Positions 17,019 to 25,292 of a stretch of DNA of 44,058 bases are shown here, piece by piece (within the stretch, counting starts at the first letter, position 1; each line of letters starts with the position of its first letter). A model generated the notes under the pieces. The model did not search any database and was not told where the DNA came from. It was given only the letters and a program-made list of their open reading frames with translations. Origin of the DNA: an uncultured Oscillospiraceae bacterium. Lineage in GTDB: Bacteria; Bacillota; Clostridia; Oscillospirales; Ruminococcaceae. The stretch is from contig CASFKY010000052.1 in the NCBI GenBank assembly GCA_949295465.1, positions 1 through 44,058 on the forward strand, in the 5' to 3' direction. A program made the position numbers and the translations under genes.

Positions 17019-17086
17019 GCCCTTTCTCAGGGCAAAGCGGCAGGGCCGCTCGGATGTTTCGGGCAGCCCTGCCGCTTTCTGTTTTT
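17019..17086 (+). repeat. Two-hairpin terminator-like element, copy 2
   Basis: GCCCT (17019-17023) pairs with AGGGC (17029-17033), then AAAGCGGCAGGGC (17034-17046) pairs with its complement (17066-17078), with TTTTTT a few bases later on the plus strand. Compared with copy 1 at 14344, the small stem has changed on both sides so that pairing is kept. No plus-strand gene leads into this copy, so its role as a terminator is unclear. The rest of 16998-17158 shows nothing else I can name. Confidence 0.65.
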
Positions 17087-17158
17087 TGATTTGGATACCC
17101 AGATGGTCAGAGCAATTTGCCCGCCAAGACTCTTTTCACGTATCCATTTCTCTTCAGC

Positions 17159-17195
17159 AAAAAAGCGCGCCCGGAAAACCCCGGACGCGCTTTTT
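17159..17195 (-). terminator. Terminator of the TRAP operon
   Basis: The stem AAAAAGCGCG with its complement, continued by CCGG pairs after one mismatch, lies 30 bp after the permease stop. T-runs stand on both sides. It is the parent of the copy at 15585. Confidence 0.85.
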
Positions 17196-17226
17196 CATCT
17201 TTTCAGGACAGAGGGCCAAAGCCTTT

Positions 17227-19176
17227 TCAGGCCGCGGCACCCTGACGCTTATGCCGCATCACCTGGAACACGCCCACCAGAACGATGAGTGCCGCACCGA
17301 TCAGGTCGGTCACAGTGCCCGGGTCGAGCATCATCAGGCCGCCGACGACGGACATAATCCGCTCGAAGGGATTCATGTTGCCCATCAGGTAGCCCTCGAT
17401 ACCGGCGGCCACGCCCGCCATGCCGATGGAGCTGGTGATGATCACCTGGACGACCTCAAAGGCCGTGGTGTCAATAAACAGCATAGCCGGGTTGAGGGCA
17501 AAGATGTAGGGGATCAGGAAAGCGGCAATGGCCAGACGAGTGGCCTGGAAAGCCGTCTTCATGGGGTTGGCCTTGGCGATGGCAGAGCCCGCGTAGGCGG
17601 CCAGAGCCACAGGAGGCGTGATGTCCGCCACGATGCCGAAGTAGAACACGAACATGTTGGCGGCGATGGAATCCATGCCCATGCCGGTGACCAGAATGGG
17701 CGCGCAGGTGGTGGCCATGATGATGTAGTTGGCCGTGGTGGGAACGCCCATGCCCAGGATAATGCAGGTGACCATGGTGAGGAACAGGGCAATGAGCAGC
17801 TGACCGTTGGCCACGCCCACAATGGCGGAGATGAAGATCTGGCCCAGGCCGGTCATGGTAACCACGCCGGCAATGATGCCGGCCACGCCGCAGGCGATGC
17901 CGATGGACAGGCAGTTGCGGGCGCCGGCCTCCAGCGCATTGAAGAAGCCGTTCACGGTCATGCGCTGCTCCTTATTGAACAGGCTCACCACGATGCACAG
18001 GCCGGTGGCGATGATGGCCGAGCGGGCCATGGTGCGGCCGCTCATGATCATGACTACCAGGACCACCAGGGGAATCAGCAGGTAAAGTTTGGGCCACAGG
18101 TTCTTCCACTTGGGCAGCTCCTCACGGGGGATACCCTTCAGGCCCATCCGCTTTGCCCGCAGGTGCACCTGCAGGAAGATGCCGGCAAAGTACAGGATGG
18201 CGGGCAGGATGGCCCGGACAATGATGTCCGAATAGGGCACGCCCACCATTTCGGCCATCAGGAAGGCTGCGGCGCCCATGATGGGGGGCATGATCTGGCC
18301 GCCGGTGGAGGAGGCAGCCTCCACAGCGCCTGCAAATTCAGGCGGATAGCCGGTGCGCTTCATCATGGGGATGGTAACGGAGCCGGTGGTCACGGTATTG
18401 CCCACCGAAGAGCCGGACACCATGCCGCACAGGGCGCTGGAAATAACGGCCACCTTGGCCGGGCCGCCGGAAGCAAAGCCGCAGACCGCGTTGGCGCAGG
18501 AAATAAAGAAGTTGCTGATGCCGGTGGCCTCCAGGAAGGCACCGAAGATGATGAACAGAGCAATATAGGTGGAGCACACGCCGATGGGGGTGCCGATAAT
18601 GCCGGTGGTGGTGTAGAACAGATCGTACACCACCCGCTTCAGGGTCTTGCCGGTGCTGAAGGCGTAGATGATAAAGCAGGTGGCCACGCAGAGGATGGGC
18701 AGACCCACCACCCGGCGGCAGCACTCAAACAAGACCAACGCGCCGATCACGCCCAGGACGATCTCCAGCTGGGTGATACGAGTGGCCCGCATCATCAGGT
18801 CCTGCTCGTTGATGACGAAGTAAAAATAAGGCCCCGCCCCGGCAACCGCCAGGATGATGTCATAGATGGGGATGGAGTTGACTTTCTGCACGCCGCCCTT
18901 GCGCATGGGGAACACAATAAAGACGAACAGGATCACAATCCCCAGAAACAGCGGACGGCGGACCGTCTCGCTCCAGTTGGCAAACAGGTTCATCCACATC
19001 AAAAACAGGCTGAACGCCGCCAGCGTGTAGTGAACGATCTGTTTGGGCACACCTTCCCAAATACGAACGTTGGACTCACGGTCGTATTTCTTCATAATCT
19101 CGTCCACATCGGCCTGCACGTTTTGCTCTTCCGACGCAGGCGCGGTGTCGACGGACTTCTTCTCCAGGTCTGACAC
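17227..19176 (-). CDS. TAXI-type TRAP transporter permease, fused DctQ-DctM subunits
   Basis: An integral membrane protein of 649 residues that imports the substrate delivered by the TAXI binding proteins, driven by an ion gradient. The first part (about 40-180) holds four membrane helices of the small DctQ-type subunit; the rest is the large DctM-type subunit with about 12 segments, including GISNFFISCANAVCGFASGGPAK-like and SSTGGQIMPPIMGAAAF segments and GMGVPTTANYIIMATT, which are diagnostic. The start is GTG 19176, with GGGAGG about eight bases upstream. It follows the DUF1850 gene by 113 bp and the nearest binding protein lies just before that. It probably serves both binding proteins, since the second permease copy is gone. 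Confidence 0.92.
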   Translation of the reverse strand: MSDLEKKSVDTAPASEEQNVQADVDEIMKKYDRESNVRIWEGVPKQIVHYTLAAFSLFLMWMNLFANWSETVRRPLFLGIVILFVFIVFPMRKGGVQKVNSIPIYDIILAVAGAGPYFYFVINEQDLMMRATRITQLEIVLGVIGALVLFECCRRVVGLPILCVATCFIIYAFSTGKTLKRVVYDLFYTTTGIIGTPIGVCSTYIALFIIFGAFLEATGISNFFISCANAVCGFASGGPAKVAVISSALCGMVSGSSVGNTVTTGSVTIPMMKRTGYPPEFAGAVEAASSTGGQIMPPIMGAAAFLMAEMVGVPYSDIIVRAILPAILYFAGIFLQVHLRAKRMGLKGIPREELPKWKNLWPKLYLLIPLVVLVVMIMSGRTMARSAIIATGLCIVVSLFNKEQRMTVNGFFNALEAGARNCLSIGIACGVAGIIAGVVTMTGLGQIFISAIVGVANGQLLIALFLTMVTCIILGMGVPTTANYIIMATTCAPILVTGMGMDSIAANMFVFYFGIVADITPPVALAAYAGSAIAKANPMKTAFQATRLAIAAFLIPYIFALNPAMLFIDTTAFEVVQVIITSSIGMAGVAAGIEGYLMGNMNPFERIMSVVGGLMMLDPGTVTDLIGAALIVLVGVFQVMRHKRQGAAA

Positions 19177-19289
19177 GAAGATACCTCCCTATACACAAAT
19201 TTTATCTGCCATAAAAGGTGCCGCCGCAGAGCTGGCCTGGCCGCCCCTTCGGCTCATCCCTTCAAAGCCGTTTTGAAAAACGCCGCCTC

Positions 19290-19778
19290 TCAGAACCGGC
19301 GCTCCTCATACCGAATGCGGACCTTTGCATTTCGCCCGCACAAATCTCTCAAACTGACCTCTTCCCCTGCGATGCCAAGAGTGTGGTCGGACACGGTGCC
19401 CACAAAGATCAGGAAATCCGGGATCTCCCGGTCGATGCCGGTGATCACCATGGCTCCGTCCTCGGCATACTCCAGGCTCTCTCCCTCGTTCAGGTCAAAG
19501 GGCACGCCGGCTCCGAAATCATAATAGATGGTCCGGCGCAGCCAGATATTGCCGTCTTCGGCCACATCATAGCAATCTGTGACCGGGCTTTTGTTCACCG
19601 AGTGGATGAAGGTGATGGAAAACGTCTCCCCTTTGTTCAGCCGATAATGGGCATATTCCTCCCCTGTGTTGCCGTTGCTCAGGACAAGATACCCTTTGGG
19701 CCGGCCGAAAACAAAAGCGGCTGCAATAGCCAGACAGACTATTGCAGCCGCAGCTACCCGAAGTTTGTACTTATTCAC
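19290..19778 (-). CDS. DUF1850 domain protein of the TAXI-TRAP operon
   Basis: A 162-residue protein with an N-terminal membrane helix (about 7-25) followed by a beta-rich outer domain; FSITFIHSVNKSPVTDCYDV is the DUF1850 hallmark. Such proteins are found with TAXI-TRAP permeases, but their role in transport is not known. The start is GTG 19778, 27 bp after the binding-protein stop; the ribosome site is weak (AAGG about 15 bases away), so translation may depend on coupling to the gene before it. Its first codons were copied to 15683 in the tandem duplication. Confidence 0.82.
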   Translation of the reverse strand: MNKYKLRVAAAAIVCLAIAAAFVFGRPKGYLVLSNGNTGEEYAHYRLNKGETFSITFIHSVNKSPVTDCYDVAEDGNIWLRRTIYYDFGAGVPFDLNEGESLEYAEDGAMVITGIDREIPDFLIFVGTVSDHTLGIAGEEVSLRDLCGRNAKVRIRYEERRF

Positions 19779-19805
19779 AGAACTTGGTGTTTGCCTTGCG
19801 GCTCA

Positions 19806-20834
19806 TCACTCGACGGTGATGCCGTTCTCCTCAAAGAACTTGACGGCGCCGGGATGATACGGCAGGCTGACGCCCTGGGTGGCGGACTCGAGAGACAGGT
19901 TCTCAAACTTGGCATGGCCAGCCTTCAGGTCGTCCAGGTTGTCGAACATGGCAGTCATCAGCTCGTAAACCACGTCCTCGGGGACATCGTTGCGGCAGGC
20001 CAGCATGGCGCGCACGGAAACGGTGGTCACGTCGGTATCCAGACCGTCATAAGTACCGGCAGGAATGGTGGTCTCGGTGTAGAAGGAGTAGTCCTCCATC
20101 AGGCCCTGGATGTGCTCGGGCTCGATGGTGATGATGTTCAGGGGCTTGCCGGCAGTGGCGGCCAGGTCCACCAGCGCGGTGGTGGGAGCGCCGGACACGC
20201 AGAAGGCAGCGTCGATCTTACCGTCCTTCATGCCCTCAGCGGAGTCGCTGTAGGACTGGTAAACCGCGTTCACATCGTCAAAGGTCATGCCGTACTCGGC
20301 AAAGATCTGGCCAGCGGCGAAGTTGTCGCCGGAACCGGCAGCGCCCACGGAGACGGTCTTGCCCTTCAGGTCGGTGAAGGTCTTGATGTCGGGGTTCAGG
20401 GTGAAGATCTGCACGGTCTCATCGTACATGGCGAACAGGGCACTCCAGTCGGTGTAAGAGCCCTCAGCCTCGAACAGATCGGTGCCGGTGTAGGCGTAGT
20501 ACGAAACGTCGTTCTGCACGATGCACATGTTCGCCTCACCGTCCTGCAGCAGCTGGACGTTGGCCTTGGAAGCGCCGGTGGAGGTGACGGTGATGTTGGA
20601 CAGGCTGAGCTTGTCGTTCAGCACAGTGCTCATCACGCCGCCGATGGCGTAGTAGTTGGCGCTGGTGGAACCAGTGGCCAGAGTGATCTCGGTCTTCTCG
20701 CCGGAATCGGCGGGAGTGCTGGCAGCGCCGGAAGCGGCAGTGGAGGCCGCGGTAGAGCTGGAAGTAGAGCCGCCGCAGGCAACCAGGGCCAGCGCCATGG
20801 ACAGAGCCAGCACGATCGCTAAGGTCTTTTTCAT
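19806..20834 (-). CDS. TAXI family TRAP transporter solute-binding lipoprotein, operon copy
   Basis: A lipoprotein of 342 residues with lipobox LVAC at Cys20, a Ser/Thr/Ala linker four residues shorter than in its paralogue, and the same TAXI core (ITLATGSTSANYYAIGGV, VSVGAAGSGDNFAAGQI, VSLPYHPGAVKFFEENG). It binds the substrate at the outer face and hands it to the permease at 17227. It heads the operon binding protein-DUF1850-permease and has a full consensus promoter. Differences from the other copy include Cys/Phe in WSALxAMYD and Gly/Ser in AFCVxGAP, so the two could differ in affinity or ligand. ATG 20834 follows an AAGGGGG-type ribosome site. Confidence 0.93.
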   Translation of the reverse strand: MKKTLAIVLALSMALALVACGGSTSSSTAASTAASGAASTPADSGEKTEITLATGSTSANYYAIGGVMSTVLNDKLSLSNITVTSTGASKANVQLLQDGEANMCIVQNDVSYYAYTGTDLFEAEGSYTDWSALFAMYDETVQIFTLNPDIKTFTDLKGKTVSVGAAGSGDNFAAGQIFAEYGMTFDDVNAVYQSYSDSAEGMKDGKIDAAFCVSGAPTTALVDLAATAGKPLNIITIEPEHIQGLMEDYSFYTETTIPAGTYDGLDTDVTTVSVRAMLACRNDVPEDVVYELMTAMFDNLDDLKAGHAKFENLSLESATQGVSLPYHPGAVKFFEENGITVE

Positions 20835-20921
20835 GTGTGTAGTCCCCCTTATTTGGTTATTTCATGGAGAGCCCAGATCCGCATTCAAAAAACATACGAA
20901 TCATCGCCCCATGTCAACTAA

Positions 20922-20950
20922 ATTATAGCGTTTTTTCTGTAGGCTGTCAA
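20922..20950 (-). promoter_or_regulatory. Consensus sigma-A promoter of the TRAP operon
   Basis: On the minus strand TTGACA (20945-20950), 17 bp, TATAAT (20922-20927). The leader to the start codon is about 80 nt. Confidence 0.9.
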
Positions 20951-21277
20951 TTTCCTGGCAAAGCCAAAACTTTCAAAAAACATCGTTTTCCGTCTCTCGG
21001 GGCCTTCTGGCCGAAGGGCGGAAGTACCCAAAACGACGATACAGAATCTTTTTGCGCTGATTCAGTTTATTTTCTTCCATTTGCGTTTTGTATTCCTTTT
21101 GTAACCTGGATTTTACACCCAAAAGTGCAAAAAAAGAGACAAAAGCTCCTTCAAAAAGATTCAAATTCCCTCTTTGTGAGGATACAAAAAGGGGCAGGAC
21201 CACCGGGGTTGCATGCCGATCGGGAAAAGCGAAACGGAACAAAGAGGGGGATCCTGCCACAAAGAAATACAAAGCGC

Positions 21278-21313
21278 GGGCGCGGCGGCTATTGAGGGCG
21301 AACCGCCGCGCCC
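21278..21313 (-). terminator. Hairpin after gdhA
   Basis: An 11-bp GC-only stem (21278-21288 with 21303-21313) lies about 35 bp after the gdhA stop. The T-run on the minus strand is broken (CTTTGTATTTCTTT), so termination may be partial. The stretch from 21081 to 21277 is an AT-rich spacer in which I see no gene; CCCTCTTTGT and ACAAAGAGGG (about 21169 and 21239) form a distant inverted repeat. Confidence 0.6.
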
Positions 21314-21346
21314 GGGATAGACAAGCTAAAAAATCAGGGGATCGGC

Positions 21347-22699
21347 TTAGAAGATGCCCTGCGCCATCATGGCGTCGGCCACCCGCTGGAAGCCCACCAG
21401 GTTGGCGCCGGCCACCAGGTCGTAGCCCAGGCCATACCGCTCGGCCACCTCCACAGAGGCGTCATAGATGTTCTTCATGATGCCGGTGAGCTTCTGGTCC
21501 ACTTCCTCAGCGGTCCAGTACAGGCGCTCGGCGTTCTGGGCCATCTCCAGCTCGGACACGGACACGCCGCCGGCGTTGACCGCCTTGGAGGGAGCCACGA
21601 CCATATGCTTCTGGCTGCGCAGCAGCTCCAGAGCGTCGTTGGTGGTGGGCATGTTGGCCACTTCGATGTAGTACTTCACGCCGGAATCCACGATCTTCTT
21701 GGCCCATTCCAGATTCACATCGTTCTGGGTGGCGGCAGGCATGTAGATGTCCACATCCTTGACGCCCCAGCACTTCTGGCCGGGCACGAACTCGCAGCCG
21801 AACTTCTTGGCATAGGGCTCGCAGTGCATGGGATCCTTGGCGCGCATCTCCAGGATGTAGTTCAGCTTCTCCTCAGTGGAGACGCCGTCGGGATCATGGA
21901 TGTAGCCGTCGGGGCCGGCGAAGTAGGTGACCTTGGCGCCCAGCTCGTTGGCCTTCTTGATGATACCCCAGCCCACGTTGCCGTAGCCGGAGATGGCGAT
22001 GCGCTTGCCGGCCAGATCCTCGCCGTCGTGGCGCAGCACTTCCCGCAGGTAGTACACGGCGCCGTAGCCGGTGGCCTCGGGGCGCAGGATGGAGCCGCCG
22101 GTGCAGACAGCCTTGCCGCTGACGGCGCCGAACTCGGCAGCGCCCACCAGGCGGCGGTACTGGCCGTACAGGTAGCCGATCTCACGGCCGCCGCAGCCCA
22201 GATCGCCGGCGGGGCAGTCGATGTCCTGGCCGATGTGACGGTACAGTTCGGTCATAAAGGCCTGGCAGAAGCGCATGACCTCGGCATCGCTGCGGCCGCG
22301 GGGATCAAAGTCGCTGCCGCCCTTGGCGCCGCCGATGGGCAGGCCGGTCAAAGCGTCCTTAAAAGTCTGCTCAAAGCCCAGGAACTTGATGATGGACAGG
22401 TTGACGGAGGGGTCGAAGCGCAGGCCGCCCTTGTAGGGGCCCAGCGCGGCGTTGTACTGCACGCGATAGCCGCGGTTGACATGGTACTGGCCGTTGTCAT
22501 CCATCCAGGTGACGCGGAACTCCACCGTGCGCTCGGGCTCCACGATCCGCTCCAGCAGGCTGGCTTTCTCGTACTCGGGGTGAGCATTGATCACAGGCTC
22601 AAGAGAGGAGAAGACCTCTTCCACAGTCTGCAGGAATTCGGGCTCGGAAGCGTTCTTTTTCTTGGTGGCTTCCAACACACGTTCGATGTATGCATTCAT
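21347..22699 (-). CDS. gdhA: NADP-specific glutamate dehydrogenase GdhA
   Basis: A cytosolic hexameric enzyme of 450 residues that makes glutamate from 2-oxoglutarate and ammonia, the main ammonium-assimilating step in many gut clostridia. The substrate-side motif GPYKGGLRFDPSVN, GLPIGGAKGGSDFDPRGRS with the catalytic lysine, PAGDLGCGGREIGYLYGQY, and the Rossmann motif SGYGNVGWG are all there. Length matches the bacterial NADP form. ATG 22699 follows AGGAGG by about 11 bases. It is the next gene after the two-component pair at 22968-25156, on the same strand, with 268 bp between that hold a likely promoter, so it may be a target of that regulator. Confidence 0.95.
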   Translation of the reverse strand: MNAYIERVLEATKKKNASEPEFLQTVEEVFSSLEPVINAHPEYEKASLLERIVEPERTVEFRVTWMDDNGQYHVNRGYRVQYNAALGPYKGGLRFDPSVNLSIIKFLGFEQTFKDALTGLPIGGAKGGSDFDPRGRSDAEVMRFCQAFMTELYRHIGQDIDCPAGDLGCGGREIGYLYGQYRRLVGAAEFGAVSGKAVCTGGSILRPEATGYGAVYYLREVLRHDGEDLAGKRIAISGYGNVGWGIIKKANELGAKVTYFAGPDGYIHDPDGVSTEEKLNYILEMRAKDPMHCEPYAKKFGCEFVPGQKCWGVKDVDIYMPAATQNDVNLEWAKKIVDSGVKYYIEVANMPTTNDALELLRSQKHMVVAPSKAVNAGGVSVSELEMAQNAERLYWTAEEVDQKLTGIMKNIYDASVEVAERYGLGYDLVAGANLVGFQRVADAMMAQGIF

Positions 22700-22804
22700 A
22701 TCCTTTTCCTCCTGAAAGCTTTTTTTCTCTGCACTTTCATTCCAAACACCTTGAACGAAAGCCGACGCCGTCTTTGGAAAAATCCACGGCGGTTTCGCTT
22801 TCTT

Positions 22805-22832
22805 TTTATACGGTATCTCACTGGCGTCAGAA
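22805..22832 (-). promoter_or_regulatory. Possible promoter of gdhA
   Basis: On the minus strand TTCTGA (22827-22832) and TATAAA (22805-22810) are 16 bp apart, about 110 bp before the start codon. The boxes are only moderately good. The rest of 22700-22967 shows no other clear signal. Confidence 0.4.
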
Positions 22833-22967
22833 TTCTACAGAATAATACGTTTGTGATAAAATTTCCAGGGAGTTGCGGTAAACTTTCAGCAGATTGACGA
22901 TTTCCTCCTTTCCCTGTTAGGCACTTTTACCGCCGTGCTCCCCGACCGTACCTGATTTGAAGGGGGT

Positions 22968-23813
22968 TCACTCCTGCGCGATCAGCACCAATCCGTCCAG
23001 AAACTTCTTGAGGCTGATCTTGCCGCCGGCCGCCCGCCGGCCCCGGATGTAATCCATCTCCGCCCGCAGTTCCTCAAAATTGAAGAGGGTGGAGGAATAC
23101 TGGGCGAAGGTGTCGTTCATGAAGTCCTCGATGCCCAGGTGGGCCAGGTTGGCCATGCCCACCGCGATGGCCCGGCGCACCCGCTGCTCCATGTTCTTGG
23201 GGTTGTCGCTGAGGCTCTCGCACAGCTGCCCCACGCTCATCTGGCTCACATCCAGCTGGTTTTCCAAAAGATAGCGGCAGAGCCGCAGGATGTCGGCGCA
23301 GCCCTTTTCTCCCGACATGCCCATCTGGGCCAGGGCGTTCTGCACCCGCTTCATCCGGGTATCCAGGGTGACCACCGGCGCGGCGGGCCCGGCCGCCCCC
23401 GGCTGCTGCTGGAAGATGCTGCGGATGCTCTCCAGGGTCTTTTCATTTTGCAGCTGCTTGGCCGCGTTGGAGATCACCGCCTGCACCTCGATCACATTGA
23501 TGGGCTTGGAGATGAAGAAATCCACCCCTGCCCGGTAGGCCTTGGCGATCATCTCCTTGGAGGAGACCTGGCTGAGCATGATGCACTTGGCGTCACAGCC
23601 CATCTGCCGCAGCCGGCTCACCACCTCGATGCCATCCCGCTGGGGCATGAGGAAATCCACCAGGATCAGGTCCGGCTTGGCCGCCAGGATCTGCTCCAGG
23701 GGAGGCACCGCGCTCATGGTGTCGCCGCACACCTCCCCCAGGCCCTGCTCTTCCACAATCCGCCGCAGAACCTGGATCACCGAGGGGTCGTCTTCTATAA
23801 TATAAATTCTCAT
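22968..23813 (-). CDS. GlnL/YcbB-type response regulator
   Basis: A two-component response regulator of 281 residues. The receiver domain (1 to about 120) has the acidic pair in IIEDD (D8, D9), the phospho-acceptor D53 in LILVDFLMP, and K103 in FISKPIN. After a Pro/Ala-rich linker near 140 comes an output domain from about 155 (KGCADILRLCRYLL, SLSDNPKNMEQRVRRAI) that fits the YcbB DNA-binding domain of Bacillus subtilis GlnL, which answers to glutamine. It overlaps the sensor gene by four bases (start at 23813, sensor stop at 23810), so the two are translated together. The next gene is gdhA, which fits a nitrogen-related role; the true targets are unknown. Confidence 0.85.
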   Translation of the reverse strand: MRIYIIEDDPSVIQVLRRIVEEQGLGEVCGDTMSAVPPLEQILAAKPDLILVDFLMPQRDGIEVVSRLRQMGCDAKCIMLSQVSSKEMIAKAYRAGVDFFISKPINVIEVQAVISNAAKQLQNEKTLESIRSIFQQQPGAAGPAAPVVTLDTRMKRVQNALAQMGMSGEKGCADILRLCRYLLENQLDVSQMSVGQLCESLSDNPKNMEQRVRRAIAVGMANLAHLGIEDFMNDTFAQYSSTLFNFEELRAEMDYIRGRRAAGGKISLKKFLDGLVLIAQE

Positions 23814-25156
23814 GTCTCACTCTCCAATTTCCGGGCCGGTATTTCCAGATAAAAGGCCGTCCTCTTGCCGGGCTCACTGCTGACCATCAGGCTGCCCTCC
23901 AGCTGTTCCTCCACCGAGAGCTTGACCCCCGGCAGGCCCATGCCCCGGCTCATGTTTCCTGTTTTTTCGTCATATTTTGTGGAAAATCCCATCTTGAACA
24001 CCGAGCGCATCAGTTCCGGCGGGATGCCGGGGCCATTGTCGATGACGGTGATGAGGTACTTGTCCCCCTGTTTTTCCTCCTCAATGCGCACCTCGCCCCG
24101 GCCGCCGGCCGACTGGATGGCCTCCACCGAGTTGGTGACCAGGTTGTAGAGGATGGACATGAGGGCGTAGTGATGGCGGGTGGTGAAATCCTGCTGACAG
24201 CGGAAATCCAGCCGGATCCGCTCCTCGTCCACATCCTTCATCCGATAGGTGGACTCCCGCAGGATCCGCAGAATGCTGGAAAAGCTCATGGCTCCCTCCT
24301 CCGCGCTCTCCCCGATCTGGCTCTCGATGCCCTGGGTGATGCGGATATAGTCCTTTTTGATGTCGTGGACATCGCAGGCGATCTGAAGGGCCAGCTTCTG
24401 GGTTTCGGGAGGGATCTCCATGCCGGAGAGTTCCTCGTACAGCCGGTAGGCATTGCGCACGATCCCCTCGATCTGCTCGGAGCTGCGGCGCATGAAATAG
24501 ATCTCGGTTTTGAGGCCGGTCTTCATCAAAAAGAGCTTCTGGTACCGCTCCTCGTGGCCGGCCTGGCTGAGCAGGCTGAAATAGCTCCAGTACAGCGCCA
24601 GCAGCGTGCCCGCGCACAGGGTGCGGAAACAGGCCACCAGCAGCAGCAATATGTAAAAGGTGTACTTCTGGCTGTCATAGCGCAGGCCGGTCTCAAAGCC
24701 CACCTCCACCAGGTTGGCCCCGAAATCGCACAGCAGGATGGTGACCATGATCCGCACCGTGGGCACTACGCTCTTTTTCTGCACCAGCAGAATGAAGAAG
24801 AGCCCGTACCAGGTATAGAACAGGGCCCCGTAAATGTTGCGGGTGAAGGCCTCCACCATACCCTGCCCCTGCAAAAGGCCCAGCCCGAAGCGGAAAACCG
24901 CCACCATGGCCGAGGTAAACAGCCCGGTGAGGAAGGGGTTGCTCTCCCGGGTGAGGGTCATCAGCAGTACCGGGAAAACCGCCACCGAGAGGCTGATGCG
25001 GAAGTCCTGCAAGGCAAAGTTGAAATACAGCTCGCTGAACAGGATGACCACCAGGCCGGTGAGGAGGATCTGCCGGTATTCTTTCAGCGTCCCGCTGACC
25101 GAAAGCCGCCTTGCGGGCAGCCGGGGGGGGCGCAGATTTTTCTCGTGAAATGGCAT
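23810..25156 (-). CDS. GlnK/YcbA-type membrane sensor histidine kinase
   Basis: A sensor kinase of 448 residues. The first 200 residues hold about six membrane helices with little outside the membrane. The cytoplasmic part carries the likely phospho-acceptor H264 in CDVHDIKKDY, an N box LYNLVTNSVEAI (338-346), the G1 box DNGPGIPPE and the G2 box SRGMGLPGVKL. This ATPase core is of the HPK class seen in GlnK (YcbA), CitA-like and agr-like kinases. It is translationally coupled to the response regulator gene. Its promoter, TTTACA-17-TATAGT, sits just upstream and leaves a very short leader. The signal sensed is not visible; glutamine is the analogy from Bacillus. Confidence 0.85.
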   Translation of the reverse strand: MPFHEKNLRPPRLPARRLSVSGTLKEYRQILLTGLVVILFSELYFNFALQDFRISLSVAVFPVLLMTLTRESNPFLTGLFTSAMVAVFRFGLGLLQGQGMVEAFTRNIYGALFYTWYGLFFILLVQKKSVVPTVRIMVTILLCDFGANLVEVGFETGLRYDSQKYTFYILLLLVACFRTLCAGTLLALYWSYFSLLSQAGHEERYQKLFLMKTGLKTEIYFMRRSSEQIEGIVRNAYRLYEELSGMEIPPETQKLALQIACDVHDIKKDYIRITQGIESQIGESAEEGAMSFSSILRILRESTYRMKDVDEERIRLDFRCQQDFTTRHHYALMSILYNLVTNSVEAIQSAGGRGEVRIEEEKQGDKYLITVIDNGPGIPPELMRSVFKMGFSTKYDEKTGNMSRGMGLPGVKLSVEEQLEGSLMVSSEPGKRTAFYLEIPARKLESET

Positions 25157-25171
25157 CCGTTTTCTTCCTTC

Positions 25172-25200
25172 ACTATAACGAATTTCTTATATTATGTAAA
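25172..25200 (-). promoter_or_regulatory. Promoter of the two-component operon
   Basis: On the minus strand TTTACA (25195-25200) and TATAGT (25172-25177) are 17 bp apart. The predicted start is only about 10 nt before the ATG, so the ribosome site AAGGAA sits at the very 5' end of the transcript. Confidence 0.6.
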
Positions 25201-25292
25201 GAGAAGCTCCGCTTTTCCTTTCGTTTTTCTCTATTTTTTACAAAAAGCCGCATATTTTCTTCACAGGCCGCTCCTGCCTGCCGGGCGGCGCC

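Larger units (their letters stand above)
19745..21080 (-). repeat. Duplication block A (promoter, TAXI binding protein, DUF1850 start)
   Basis: The partner of block B at 15661-16997. Matching begins in the first codons of the DUF1850 gene, runs through the whole binding-protein gene and its consensus promoter, and continues about 220 bp upstream, where the shared text GAAGAAAAT-AACTGAATCA on the minus strand marks the far end. Confidence 0.85.

Noticed and set aside
16975-19173. A plus-strand open frame of 732 codons, rich in His, Asp and Gly
   Set aside because: Antisense to the TRAP permease; the His/Asp/Gly pattern is the mirror of hydrophobic membrane codons.
20973-21272. A minus-strand frame of 99 codons upstream of the TRAP operon
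   Set aside because: No recognisable domain. Its second part is partly shared with the duplicate block but the frames diverge at once, so I do not call a gene.
22827-22916. A minus-strand frame reading QGKEEIVNLLKVYRNS before gdhA, with an AGGAGG inside
   Set aside because: There is no ATG, GTG or TTG start between its two stops and it is only about 30 codons. It overlaps the likely gdhA promoter.
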